A stretch of DNA of 64,000 nucleotides, from positions 1,943,429 to 2,007,428 of the forward strand of contig NW_020653333.1 of the NCBI RefSeq assembly GCF_003589595.1, written 5' to 3'. The stretch's first letter is position 1, and the number at the start of each line of letters is the position of its first letter. The stretch is from Hyposmocoma kahamanoa. Taxonomy: Eukaryota; Arthropoda; Insecta; Lepidoptera; Cosmopterigidae. This document shows positions 44,641-56,783 of the stretch, piece after piece. A model generated the notes under the pieces. It did not search any database, was not told the DNA's origin, and worked only from the letters and a program-made list of their open reading frames with translations. Made by a program: the position numbers and the translations under genes.

Positions 44641-45611
44641 CGGAAGAAGATACTGTAAGAAGAAATAATCATGTTGTGATATAAGCTGTTTGTACCCTCT
44701 ATGATAAAATAAATAATAAATAAAAAGAAAAATAACTATTTCGAAAATAACTATTTATTATGTATTAATAAATTTTTATATAATCTTTTATCCTGGGCAA
44801 ATATTACGAAGTAGCAAAATACACATAAAAAAATTTACAGCTGGCGCTGGTATGTTTATGTTACATTGCAACTATATTGTGTAATTTAATAATATAACAT
44901 AAATTGAAAACGATGCAATGTTTTAAAAGTGGTTACATAATTATGATAAAATCACAATCTTAACACTGGTTAACGGGTACATTTTAATGAAATTATAAAT
45001 ATATAATATGCATTGTATAAACATTTACGAAAATGATATGGATATATGTATGACACCAGGACTATATATTTTTCATTGACTGTAGTTTGTTTATTTTTCT
45101 CTGAAATCAAAGTATACCCTTTTTAAAATAGTCTCGTGATTACATATTTTTGAAAACAGCAGAAGGTACATTTTTGAAATATCTAATATTTACATAATTT
45201 CGAAAATGTGTGAACGTTTACATTTCAATGCACGCAACTGTATCCCACAATCTCGCGATTGATATTAATAGCCATCGCGAGCACGCGCGATATCGTACGA
45301 GTTAATAAAGAGTCTATGTAGGCAGAAATACGATTCTATGTTACATCAACAAATATTTCAAATCTCGTCATGCCCATCTTCGTCAAACCCGACCATTTCC
45401 ACCGAAGATGCGCTAGGAGACAACGGATATTTTGCCATACAAGTTTTACAAATCGTCTCGCCACGCCGGTGGAAATACACCCTTACTTCCGCTCGAACCG
45501 CCGACGCGAAATGCATGTTATTTTCGCTTTTATTACATGGACATTAAGCTTTTTCTGCGTTAATAAATGTAAGTGTAGTGACTCCCTCAGGATTTTCCGA
45601 GCGTCTTTCAT
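44641..45611. other. Intergenic, no gene seen
   Basis: Very AT-rich to 45230, then a GC-richer patch (45240-45600) with CGCCGGTGGAAATACACCC and an open frame lacking recognisable features. Confidence 0.35.
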
Positions 45612-45795
45612 AGAACCGCACTAGAGAAATCCTCCATCGCGGGTACCATGGATACACACATCGACAACTACAAATTACACACAACTCACGAGAGAAATAA
45701 ATTAAGGCCACACAAATATTTCTCCCGGTCCGGAAATTGAACCAGGGACCTCTGCGTAGTAGTCCATCACGGTAACCGTTCGGCCACGGAGGCAG
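45612..45795 (-). mobile_element. tRNA-derived SINE-B copy 1
   Basis: On the minus strand: tRNA-like head (TCCGTGGCCGAACGGTTACC, B-box-like GGTTCAATTTCC), then a body with CTCTCGTGAGTTG and GGTACCCGCGATGG. Matches 57257-57474 (same strand) and 53180-53288 (plus strand). Confidence 0.75.
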
Positions 45796-46754
45796 TTTTT
45801 CTTTATTTGCAGAGTGTTTAAAGAGATTTATGATCGCCTAGTTGGATGAACGTTTGCCACCCACGTAAAAGATCCTGGATTCAAATGAAGACCTGACAAA
45901 CTGAGGTTTTTCGAAACGTTTGCAATGATAATTTAACAAAAGATAAATTACCATTTTAAAACAGTGAAGGAAAACACCACAACGAAACCTGATTGGAAAA
46001 GGTTCACTATTCAAAGGAGTATAAAGATCCCACAACCCGCACTATTCAAGTGACGGGATGTGGATTTATTATTTTCAACAAAGAATATCAACTTTTACCA
46101 ACGAGCATGTATGATAGCTTTAATAGGTGTCGATAAGGCGAAAAATGTGTGACAGGATCGTGGAAAGTGGTAGGCGATAGTATCTTACTACCTCAATAGG
46201 AAGAAGTGTATATATGCAAGAATTTTGATCTTTAAATGTGTTCCACTGTACATGAATTGATCACGAACATTTTTTGACAACAGTAGACAGTAGTGGTTCA
46301 AATCTACTAGGGATAAGTACTTTTACATAATTATTTACTTTTTTTTTACTTACTCGTACTTTCGTTATTTATACAGTCTTTAGCTGTCCTGCATCGGTCC
46401 CAACTCGTCATCATGTTGTGTAAAACTTTGTCCTAAAAATATTTATAGGGACACTATTAACAAAAAATGATTTATGCATAGTAAGCACAGATGGGAATAG
46501 GCAGCGTATAATAATATATTATAGTGTTTCAATGAATAATATAATATATTCGACCAAGAGCGTGCCATATATGTTGTACATTTTTGAATAAGTATGCGTA
46601 TAAAAGGATTTTTTGCTTAAACGCCGTTTAGTTTAAAGCTTACAAAATCGTTTAGAAAAACATTTAAGCCCGTAGCCTTGATGTTAAAAAAGATTATGCA
46701 CTGTGACGAAATAATTTATTTAGGAAACATAGGTGAATTTAACTTTTCAAATTT
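45796..46754. other. Intergenic, AT-rich, no gene seen
   Basis: No conserved ORF or inverted-repeat element recognised. Confidence 0.35.
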
Positions 46755-47740
46755 TAATGGCACATTTTGAGTGATTTTTGTACAACCCGTTTTTCTTTTG
46801 GTTTTCAAGGTCTTCGTAAAAATAATATATTTAATTAATCACAGAAATATTTAAGTGAAATACAACAAAAAACTATATTTTAGGTCACACGAATGAGATT
46901 GCGGAACAGGAATGATTTTCGCATAAACCGAAATGAGAAAGACACAGTAGTGAGAAATTATTATTTTAACACACATTTCATCGTTCACAAAAGGACATTT
47001 AGCAACATTTAACTTGTAACAAATATTTTAAATTCACTTCTTGTAACAAAATCCTTCTCATTCGTGTAAGGCCATATATCTAAATAAGTAATTTGTTAAT
47101 ATCACATAAACTTTATTGTACATCAATATATCATTATCACCATCATCGTCATCATCATCATCATCACCACCATCATCACCATCACCATCGCCACCACCAC
47201 CACCACTTGTGATACCGTGTAGGGGCGTAGCAAAGTTACACTTACAATACACTTAAACTTAAATTCGAATAATTTAATTAATAATAATTTCATTTTAAAA
47301 TAATAAAAAAATTAAATAAAAAAGAATAAAGTTTATAAGACTATAACATAATACTCATTTAGTTAGATTGCTTACATGAGTGAGAACGATTTAGTCACAA
47401 GCACAGAAATTGGTGTTTACGTCGATCTTTCGCTAAAACGGAGATGCGCAGGTTACTTCACTGCGTATACTCCATTCCGGCAGGAGCCCCTTCTCACGTG
47501 TGCGAAGGGTGAAGATGATGTGGTATGAACTTTCGTTATTAGGCAGTTTTTAGTTGAAATTACAGTAATTATAAGAACAATTTGAACACATTTTGTATTC
47601 CCAAGAGAACATATTATATATAGAGTTTATAATAAATTGAAAAATAACGGCATGTATTCGACGTGAAAGTTATTTAAGTTTATCCTTCACGGGTGCTTAA
47701 TTTTTTCTTCATTTCTTGAAATTGGGGAAACGTGGAACCT
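46755..47740 (+). repeat. Diverged long repeat, copy 2 (partner 32860-35140)
   Basis: Shares order and orientation with copy 1: ACAACAAAAAACTA and GGTCACACGAATGAGATTGC (46860-46940), TAAAACGGAGATGCGCAGG (about 47433), TTATTAGGCAGTTTTTAGTT (about 47538). Contains the CAT/CAC microsatellite at 47121. Confidence 0.65.
47121..47203. repeat. (CAT)n/(CAC)n microsatellite
   Basis: Runs of CATCATCAT and CACCACCACC over about 80 bp. The minus-strand frame across it (Gly/Asp runs) is not a gene. Confidence 0.92.
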
Positions 47741-48965
47741 ACTCCGATGAATGAGAAATTACCTTCTTTTTAACTTTCATTTATTACCGGGGCGTAGTAA
47801 AGTTGCGTAGTGAAGCGATCGGGCAAGGAATGATGGTAGAACGAAACAAAATCAGAATGTGAGGTAAAAGAGCTATGGAACAATTCAAAATTTAAATACG
47901 AGTAGCCAGGAACCGGAGAAAGGCGATAAAAGGGTGGGATGACGATGTAAAGAGGTCACACCACACACTAAGATATTAAATAAAAGGACAATAATATTCG
48001 ATCCTCAAACAAATTGATTTATTGTAAATGTGCACTTTTTTAAATAAATGATATTTTTTTATGTTTGATATACTTTATATTAATTGTTCCATCTACATTG
48101 ATCTACGGATAAGTTATAAATTAACTGCATTCAAGGTAACACTATTACCATACAAAATTAAAATTTGGTATTCAAAAATAATATTTTGGTCCTCTTTTTA
48201 ATCATTGGTCTTTTCTTTTAACGATTGATGACATTTATAAACAGTATATATTTTGATGCTGATCTCCTAATACATCTTGGTTGCTTGGTCATGGCCTCCA
48301 TTCAGTAGGTTGGATCAGATTTAGTATATGAAAAAGCAACACGAGCCGTGCGAGCGAAACTAGCGCGACGCGGCAGTGGCCGGCGAGTGCCAAAAGTCAA
48401 TTTGCTTGCGTTTCCGAACATGTTTTCAAGTCAAATTATATTATAATTAATTTAATATTATTATACAAATATAATCAGCAACGTAGTTTTAAAAATAAGT
48501 ATCTAAATTTTATTTTTTAATAAGTACTCATTTGTGTTAGTTTTGAGGCCCAATATAAAACTATCAAATTTAATTTATAAAAATCAAACAATTTTTGCGT
48601 AGCTCAGTACAGATTAAAATATCCATCGATTTAATTTATTTTATGGCTCAGAGAAGGAAGATCAATAATTAAAAAAGATGACAGCTAAGATTTTACCTGC
48701 TGCTTTTACAAATTTGAAATGATTATGTTTATATATGCTTGATGATTATGTTTATATATATGCTTGAGTATGTTTAAAAAGACAAATAATTGAATATTGA
48801 ACTGAGCGTGCTGTGTAAGTTTTTTAAGAGCTTTACGTTTAAACGCATAGGTACCTCTCGCACATGAAACCATATACTATCGTAACTTAAAAATGGTGGA
48901 ATTGAGAAAAAACGATTTCAAAATTAAAAAAAATACTCAATGGATCTTATTGCGAACTTTTTTTT
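47741..48965. other. Intergenic, AT-rich, no gene seen
   Basis: Short GC patch near 48330-48400. No recognisable gene. Confidence 0.35.
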
Positions 48966-49265
48966 ATGTATAATATCAAGTGACGGGATGAACGAGTCAT
49001 GCGCCCGATGGCTACCCACACGCTTGTCCATAATAGTTGCAGTGCCACTGAGAGCTTTAAATCGCAAAGATCGGAGGGGCACCGCCACTGCGCTCGTCAC
49101 CCTGAAACCCAAGTTGACAAGTCCCATGTGCCTGTAATTTCATCAGCACCCTTACCCCTCCAAACCGGAACACAGTAATGCTGACATTACTGCTTGGCGG
49201 TAGAAATAGATAAGACGGCAGTACTTCCCTGGACGAACTCTTTCACAAGGAGCTCTACTACTACT
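48966..49265 (-). mobile_element. SINE-A copy 7, the only minus-strand copy
   Basis: Reverse complement of the family: ATATCAAGTGACGGGATGAA at the left (its 3' end), CTTACTGCTTGGCGG-type block near 49190, AAGGAGCTCTACTACTAC at the right. Confidence 0.82.
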
Positions 49266-50980
49266 GAATGATGAGATTATTTTTATTTATATTTAATCAT
49301 CCATTTATAAAGAAGATTTAATGGTTTATAATATACCTACTATAATAATAATATTAATTTATAATATATTATATATAAATTATTAATATAAACTTTTAAT
49401 CATGTTTTCTCAATCACACCTTTTTTAAGTTATGATTACAACAGCATTTGGTTTCATATGTGTAACTTGTTAGGTGTTGTGTAAAGAGTTGGAGCATTGT
49501 CCTATGTCAATGTGTCGGAAAATATAAAGAGAATGATAAGATCGAAAAAGACGCCACAGGTTTTTATGTTGAAACAAATGTCTAAAGTATAAATTTTGTA
49601 ATTTTGATGTATTTATTGACTTAAATTATTAAAAATGTTGATTTTTACTTATGCGCTTTAGTCTGCTGACCTTAGAAGTATTTCCTTTATGATTACGTAA
49701 TCATACTTGGCCTGTTCCCATCTCTGACCACAAGTCTCAAAAAATAACACCTTGCTATATTCTCAAAGCAATGTAGACAAAAATAAAATTAAAACATCTT
49801 ATAAGAAACAAGCGATATTCTTACTAATAAGTAAGTAGATAACTAAAACAATACAACATTTAAAAATATTTTGCACACTGCAATAAAAATCTTGTTTTTC
49901 TTTAATTTTTAATAGGGTATGAAGCAGATACTGGAAGTAACTGTTCTTCGATAACTGTCAAGAAAGGGTAGCATAGTGTTATTTACAAGAGAAAGATATG
50001 CGTACTAATAATATTAGTTTTTAAAACTTATGTGACGGATGTCTACAAGATTGCGATTAGGTAACTCTCATGTCTTTTCTCTTATCTTTATTGTAAAAAA
50101 AAATCAAACAATTCTATTGATACAAGTTGTCAAATTCATAAATTGCAAATTTAAACACTGTCGACACGGAGATAGGTTTTATTTTCAATGGAATGGAATG
50201 GAGTACTTTGACGTTTGGTATCAGCATGACATAGTGCAGACAGCACGAACTTCATTTCTCAGAGCTGTTTGTTGTAGGTTACCATTGTTAGTATTTAATC
50301 ACCACGTTCCGGTGCTACTCGAACGCAATGCGTACATACTATTAAAGTTGTACTAATTTGTTTACTAAACTGTTAATGTATTTCAGTGAAATTGAATTGC
50401 ATATTATATTTGCAGCAAGTGATTTTAATCACACGTTGCGAAAGATGCAACAGGTAAAATTTGTTCTAATTATGAGTATGAGACATTAAATTTTTCTCTG
50501 GTCTCACCAAATTAGCTCTAATTTTGTTATTAAGACATGATAGCTTAAGATCTTCATCATGTTATATCAACTAATTGACTACGAATAGTTAAAAACCCAT
50601 CGCGTTCGAAAACTCATAGTAGTACCATGATTCGTAATGAACAACAATTTTGAATATAATATTACACAACTTTAATCGAACTTTAGAATTATAAAGTAAA
50701 ATTAGTGCACCAAGTACCAAGTAGTGTATAATTAACAAAATTATTGTTGGAATTGATTGAATCTTACCCTTTTGTTGTGAACTAGTTCCAAATAAAATAA
50801 ACTGCAATTCACAACCTCACTAACTTCACATTCCTAGACATTGGAACGTCACACCTTTCGAAAATGACGATAAAAATAATGGCCGCTGAACTATTGTCAC
50901 TAATTAAATAATAAATTTGAAAAATAGACACAAATTTATATGTTAAAACATAAATAGTATACAAACACCGTTCGTAAAGC
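49266..50980. other. Intergenic, AT-rich, no gene seen
   Basis: Several sub-350-bp open frames without family features (for example 50039-50356, plus). No repeat recognised. Confidence 0.35.
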
Positions 50981-50989
50981 AGCGAACTG

Positions 50990-51130
50990 TTGAAATACGT
51001 AGAGGGGAATGTGGCGGTACGGGAGAGGGGCAGCAGATCGCGCGGGACGAGAAACGCGGGGGGCGCCTCTTCCCCGCAACACGTCCCTTGCTGTGTTCAC
51101 CAATCACAAACCAGGGTTTTTGTTTTGTAC
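50990..51130. promoter_or_regulatory. Possible CpG-rich promoter patch
   Basis: Dense CG in an AT-rich context (GATCGCGCGGGACGAGAAAC), followed by CACCAATCAC with a CCAAT word. May be a promoter or first exon of a gene whose coding exons I could not place; direction unknown. Confidence 0.25.
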
Positions 51131-51555
51131 GTCACACGAAGACATTTTCCGTCTATGCGTATGAGATTCTTGCATGTTTGTTTGTTCATTGTAGGTTTTT
51201 TTTTCGTCATGTTAATTAAACGAAAATAAAGATGAATGCGAGTGGAGGAAGCGAAGGAGTTAATAAAATTTGGCAGTTGGATTTATGTGGCGTGTTTCTT
51301 CCGCACCAATGCAGGAAGCTATACTGCTCGACACGACACGTATTAGTCGTCAGCCGGCTCTTGAACCGGTTTCTGACTGAAAGTTCTTTGAACTGACGAA
51401 TCGAAATTTGAAATATTTGGCTCATAATATAACGTAGCGTGCCGGAAAAAAGATGATGCAAGATTGTGTGGTGCCAACCGTCAAGCTGTGGTAGATATGA
51501 CCAAGCGATTTGGCAAGCTGATGATTACGGACTAAAATTAATAGATAACAAATGC

Positions 51556-51839
51556 GTAGTGGCAGCAGAGTTCCTTGAGAAAGAGTTCGTCCTGGGAAAT
51601 ACTGCCACCTTACCTATTTCTGCCGCCAAGCAGTATCAGCATTACTGTTTTCCGGTTTTGAAGGGTAAAGGTGCTGGTGAAATTAGAGACATGGGACTTG
51701 TCACCTTATGTCTCAGGGTGACGAGCGCAGTGACAGTGTCCCTCAGATCTGAGTGGCACTGCAACGGTTATGGACAGGTGTGTATCTTACTATCAGGCGC
51801 ACGACCTGTTCGTCCCGTCACTTGATATTGTAAAAAAAT
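51556..51839 (+). mobile_element. SINE-A copy 8
   Basis: From GTGGCAGCAGAGTTCCTTGA to CACTTGATATTGTAAAAAAA, with a small internal deletion after CCCTCAGATCT. Confidence 0.8.
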
Positions 51840-52599
51840 GCATTTTTTTTAACAAGAAAAAGATCTGAAACGTTGAAGAACATGGACACCTCGGCCCGAT
51901 GTGCCTTTCAAGTTATATTATAATTCTAATAAATTATGTTATATTATCGTATATTATACCTATAATATTAAAATATAATAAAAATAAAATACAGTTTTTT
52001 AAATTAATTTGTTAAATAATTTTTTGCTTATTGTTATTGTTTATTAAATAAATAAAAATATTATTAACGAAATTAACTCCTAGATAATAACCTAGTCCAC
52101 CACAACCAATTTAGAAAGTAATTTAAAATTAGCCCTTCCGAAAATCGAACCCGGGACCTTCTCATCTAGCTCCTACTGTGGACGGCAATTTTCTTTCAAT
52201 ACAAATCTCATTTAGATATAGGTATCTAAATCATTTAATTGTGGAAGTATAAGTTCATTGCGTACTTGGACAACTTGACGATGATACTTGAGACTTCTGT
52301 GCCAGTTAAGTATTTTATAAAACTTCGGTTTATTTATTAAGTAATTTTTCTGCATTTCATTACGCAATAAATACATTTTTGGTTTTGTTTCTGTACGACG
52401 ATATTGACATGAGATTTGGTGACATCTGTCAATACACATCGAGAAATGCCAAAATAAGCAAGTGATATGATTATCTCACATAAACTTATTGTGAATGAAA
52501 TATGTATACAAGAATAGTATTATTTTAAGAAATGTACTTCAAATACATACTTATCTAACAAACTGCTTAGTTTGAAATAATGTACTCTTCGCAAACAAT
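51840..52599. other. Intergenic; one tRNA-like piece
   Basis: At about 52137-52190 the minus strand has B-box-like GGTCCCGGGTTCGATTTTCG, suggesting a tRNA-derived retroposon head. Otherwise AT-rich without a gene. Confidence 0.4.
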
Positions 52600-52760
52600 C
52601 CCACGGTGCAAAACTAGTTTCCAACCTGCTGCGCCCCTCTTCTCTCCGCGCCATCCGCGCGCCGCGCCTCGTCGTCGTCGCTGTCGCGCGGCCCGAGTTG
52701 AAGGTCACTCACTTCGGTGGTCCAATTTGAAATGGCGGGGGGCGCCTGAGATTGATGTGG
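52600..52760. promoter_or_regulatory. Possible CpG-rich promoter patch
   Basis: Strongly CG-rich (CCGCGCCATCCGCGCGCCGC), followed by AATTTGAAATGGCGGGGGG, a GCCAT-type word on the minus strand common in housekeeping promoters. No adjoining coding exon recognised on either side. Confidence 0.25.
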
Positions 52761-53179
52761 CGGGCAATTTGAAATTCATTGCTATTGCTGAACGATTACA
52801 TAAATAAAAAAAGTCTTCATGTTAGAGCTTACGAAATAATATTGTTGGAGCTTACGAAATATTTATTTACATTTCATGTATTTATTTCTAGTTTTATTTT
52901 ATGCATTCATTTTACTATAGATTTGTGTTATATCAGTGTATCAACATTACAAACATATCGTTGGGATAGTGCAATTACGCGTAATTAGCATTGGATTTAT
53001 GATTGAAATTTAGAGGCCAAACCAAGTACGCGTAAATGTCGTGGCAACCAAACTAGCGTTATTTACGGGAGACTATTGTTATCAATCCGTGTCTACGGAC
53101 TTACATAATGAAAGTCGTGGTCATTGTCATGACAAAGTAATAACAATTCCCTCTCCTGTAAAATTTCATTCATCAGTCA

Positions 53180-53288
53180 TTTATTTGTCTCGTGAGTTGG
53201 GTGTAATTTGTGGTTGTCTGTGTGTGTCCATGGCACCCGCGACACCGGGTTTCACTAGTGCGGGGCTATGTTCAGTGTGTGCGGTATT
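53180..53288 (+). mobile_element. tRNA-derived SINE-B copy 2, head missing
   Basis: Body only: CGTGAGTTGGGTGTAATTTG through CACTAGTGCGGGGCTATGTT. Matches the minus-strand body of 57257-57474; the tRNA-like head is absent. Confidence 0.75.
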
Positions 53289-53855
53289 TTTTTATACATT
53301 TTTCAAAGCTAAGTTGGAAGAAATCTACACTAACATTTTGAATTGTTTCTTAAAACTTATTATTTACTTCGTGGTATGTTATAATGAAACGCAAAAAATG
53401 AAAGTATAAAAATAAAGGTGTTAATCATTTAAAAAGTTATTTTATTTATTGTAACAAAAAGTCTACTGCATACCGTATCTTCATTATTACGAATTAGGTG
53501 ACAATTTATCTTCAACATTGAGGTCGTGTGCCACTTTCATGACATCACACCTAGAAATAAAACGGTTTCCATGGCAATCGAACATTGTTTATTTGGCTTG
53601 AAAGTCACGCGTAGAAATCATTCTTTTGTTTCCATTTAAAACAGTGTTAAGAAAACTTTAATTAACGTCAAAATAGTAAAAAAATACTTTCAATATCAGT
53701 TGAATTTGTTAATTTTACTAAATTTTAATTTTTAGGTATTTTTACTTGGTGAGAATAAGTGTAGGTACTTCTTTTTATTAATTAATAAGTATTAGAGATA
53801 TTCTAAAAACGTATCTAATAATAATTCACTAAGTTTTTAAAGAAATTAAACACCT

Positions 53856-54188
53856 TTTTGATTTGGTGGACTTGGCAAAATTGCTTGACCTACTTACATT
53901 GCCTATGTCAAAACTGAATTAACAGATAGAAGTGAATTAATACAGGCCAGAATAACAAGAGGACACTAATTTATGTAGGTAAGTAAGTTTAAAGTAGACA
54001 TAAATACTTCACAAAAGATACTATAAAGTATTCATTAATTAAAATAATAATTCAATTACTTTGGTGTTCGGCCGAAGAAGCTTTGAAGGTTACGTTAAAA
54101 ATGGCGGACATTCGTTGTGTCATCCGATAATAATTATTAGTTAATCTGCCCCAACGACATTTAAGTACCTGCTAGCGTACTATATGCG
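53856..54188 (+). repeat. 333-bp direct repeat, copy 1
   Basis: Almost identical (only about ten differences seen) and equal in length to 55703-56035. Contains GTGTTCGGCCGAAG and AAAATGGCGGACATTCGTTG. Confidence 0.92.
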
Positions 54189-54643
54189 GCGTTTCATACA
54201 CACGCTGTTACACTGATGTGCGGTGAAGACACAATACTTCAATATCATTTATTAAGCAACAAAGTGTTCTGACAGTAGCAGAATAGACCCAGATTACAAA
54301 CAATCCATTGTTTTGTAATCTGGGAGAGTAGGGATAATATGAATAAAATAGTTACCTACTATGGTTGTGTACGTACTATTATTATATAAATTTTAAAAAT
54401 ATAAAAAAGACTAGGCTGCGTGGTCTAAAGATAATTGCCTTTTTGCAAGAAACTCAAAAAACAACAAAGGAAAAAAGTACACTTCCCATCAATAGTTTGA
54501 AGAAACTAAAATACAATCGCTGCTGAAGCAGCAATGAGCTGAAGAGCTCGATTGTATTTTTTTTTATTTCATTCGTTTTTCTTTTACTTAATTTGTTTTA
54601 GTTGCTCAGCCTAGTATAATTTATATTTATTTATACGTACAAT

Positions 54644-55017
54644 CTTAGAATAATAACGCATAGAATGATAGTTTCATATCAAACGAACTGTCACAAGTGA
54701 GGCAAAAATCAAATTCATGTAGGCTAGTTTTAGTAGTAGGTTAATTTTAGGTTTTGGTGAATATTTATATAAAAATACAAGTTGAAACGCGTTACTTCCT
54801 TCTGGAATGTGATGTTAGTATCTATTTTATGTTTGACGTATTTTTACACTCATTTACCGCACATTTCGTCACTTTTAGCTAAAGTTCTTGATCTGTTCGC
54901 GGTGCAAGTTGCCCTTGAGCACTGAAGGCCCGCCCGCTCGTGTAGGCCCTTTTGGCGCGCTTCAATTTGCCGCACTTAGCGTGTGCGGACTAGGTTTCTA
55001 TGCGTTATTATTCTAAG
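54644..55017. mobile_element. P-element-like MITE, copy 2
   Basis: Same element as 2491-2868, inverted. Same CTTAGAATAATAACGCATAG ends; flanking 8-mers CGTACAAT / CGTACATT (7 of 8). The THAP fragment is on the minus strand here and is frameshifted by a 4-bp deletion after KCAVNECKNTS. Confidence 0.85.
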
Positions 55018-55080
55018 CGTACATTGATATTAATTTGTAATTATAGAGCTCAGCGTTCTGATTTTGATTCAAATCGGGAT

Positions 55081-55296
55081 CGATCCGATAGGCTAGTCTC
55101 GAAATCAGATGGGTTTCTGAGCGTGAAGATGAACCTGTTTCCTACTATATCTTTCTAATTTGTGAGTTAAAGCAACTATTGGTCCCATTAGAAATGTCAA
55201 AAGTTTCCTATCGGCCAGTTGTGAATCGCAATTGTGCGCCTCGACTTGGAAGAGACGCAGTTTCCGATTGGGTGAGGCAATCAAAATCAAGCTGCT
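55081..55296. repeat. Dispersed repeat, copy 2 (partner 4032-4236)
   Basis: Collinear with the first copy (GTCTCGAAATCAGATGGGTT to GGCAATCAAAATCAAGCTGC). The copy follows a P-like MITE here, while copy 1 lies about 1.2 kb beyond one. Confidence 0.65.
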
Positions 55297-55607
55297 GAAG
55301 TGCGGGAATGCAAACGCGATTGAAGCATAATTTTATTTTTTTTTAACACAAGTGAAAAAAATTTGGGAAGAAGTCAAGCTTGAAATTTAAGATTTTAATT
55401 GATAATAAGAACAACGGTAGTAAAGCTGCGATTTATAAAACAACTTACAAAAGTAACTGCGGTTAAACTACGGTTAGTTTAAGCAAGAAATTACGAAGTA
55501 AAGACAAAGTTTCATTTAATTTCTGGCTTAAACTTAGGCAAAGTTATAGCAGAAATAATCTACATGTATACATGGATGAATAAAACGCTCGATGATATTT
55601 AAACGCG

Positions 55608-55702
55608 GGATCATAGGTGCGTTTCCACGGCTGCCCCCGTGAATCAAACGGGCCGATTTATATGGGCGAGCCGTTTTTGCTGCCGACCGCTAACTAAAAT
55701 GA
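55608..55702 (+). repeat. Flanking direct repeat A, left copy
   Basis: ATCATAGGTGCGTTTCCACG through TGCCGACCGCTAACTAAAAT; repeated at 56036-56120 on the other side of the 333-bp repeat, with a 9-bp length difference. Confidence 0.9.
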
Positions 55703-56035
55703 TTTTGATTTGGTGAACTTGGCAAAATTGCTTGACCTACTTACATTGCCTATGTCAAAACTGAATTAACAGATAGAAGTGAATTAATACAGGCCAGAAT
55801 AACAAGAGGACACTAATTTATGTAGGTAAGTAAGTTTAAAGTAGACGTAAATACTTTACAAAAGATACTATAAAGTATTCATTAATTAAAATAATAATTC
55901 AATTACTTTGGTGTTCGGCCGAAGTAGCTTTGAAGGTTACGTTAAAAATGGCGGACATTCGTTGTGTCATCCGATAATAATTATTAGTTAATCTGTCCCA
56001 ACGATATTTAAGTACCCGCTAGCGTACTAGATGCG
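55703..56035 (+). repeat. 333-bp direct repeat, copy 2
   Basis: Second copy of 53856-54188, sandwiched exactly between the two A repeats. Confidence 0.92.
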
Positions 56036-56120
56036 ATCATAGGTGCGTTTCCACGGCTGTCCCCAAACGGGCCGATTTATATGGGCAAGCCGTTTTTGCT
56101 GCCGACCGCTAACTAAAATG
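56036..56120 (+). repeat. Flanking direct repeat A, right copy
   Basis: Same sequence as 55608-55702, except that the stretch after GCTGTCCCC is 9 bp shorter. Confidence 0.9.
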
Positions 56121-56783
56121 CGGTTAAGTGGTAAAATAATTTTTTGAGATATAAAGACCATGATCCCGTTTTCAAAATATTGAAATTGTTTAATGATATT
56201 TCAGCTATGCGTCGTTAGGGTAAGTTCCGATAAGTCGAACACCTTAACTAATTTTACTGTTTTTTTGCTATATGAAATGGTTATTTGACCTTTTGTCACT
56301 TAGCCACTTGTTGCCTTTTTGTTCTCTGGCCGCGTTTTGGTTAGTGGACGGCAGATTGGGCGAGCTCGCGAAACGAGCGCGTCCGGGCGGCGTCTGTCGG
56401 GCCGAAGCGCGTGGCGGCACGTTTTCGGATTTATAATAATTTGTAGTAAGAGCCTTTCCCTCGCACCGCGCCTTTTAAGTTGGCGTATCCGAACAGGGCG
56501 CCACGGGCGTACTCGGAAACAGCCACGGGTCATGGAAAACCGCCTATAGGGAGTCATCACACTTATCAACGCGGAATCGGATTGAGCCGATTACAAAAAA
56601 CGTTATGGCTATGGGATAATAATGAAAAATATGTTACGCGTTTCGTTTGGCTTCTAAACGTTGTTCACCCAAAATCTTCTTGAACTGTAGTTCTGTAAAA
56701 ACATTTTTAAATATGCTATTGGTAATAAGCTAGCTTGCAACGTTATAATCTAAGAATATAATATATCTAAGAAGAGGTTGAGA
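56121..56783. other. Intergenic with GC-rich patch
   Basis: 56320-56530 is CG-rich (GAGCTCGCGAAACGAGCGCG) with overlapping open frames on both strands but no family features. May be a promoter-like or repeat sequence. Confidence 0.35.

Noticed and set aside
47058..47252. Minus-strand ORF rich in Gly and Asp
   Set aside because: It is a translated CAT/CAC microsatellite.
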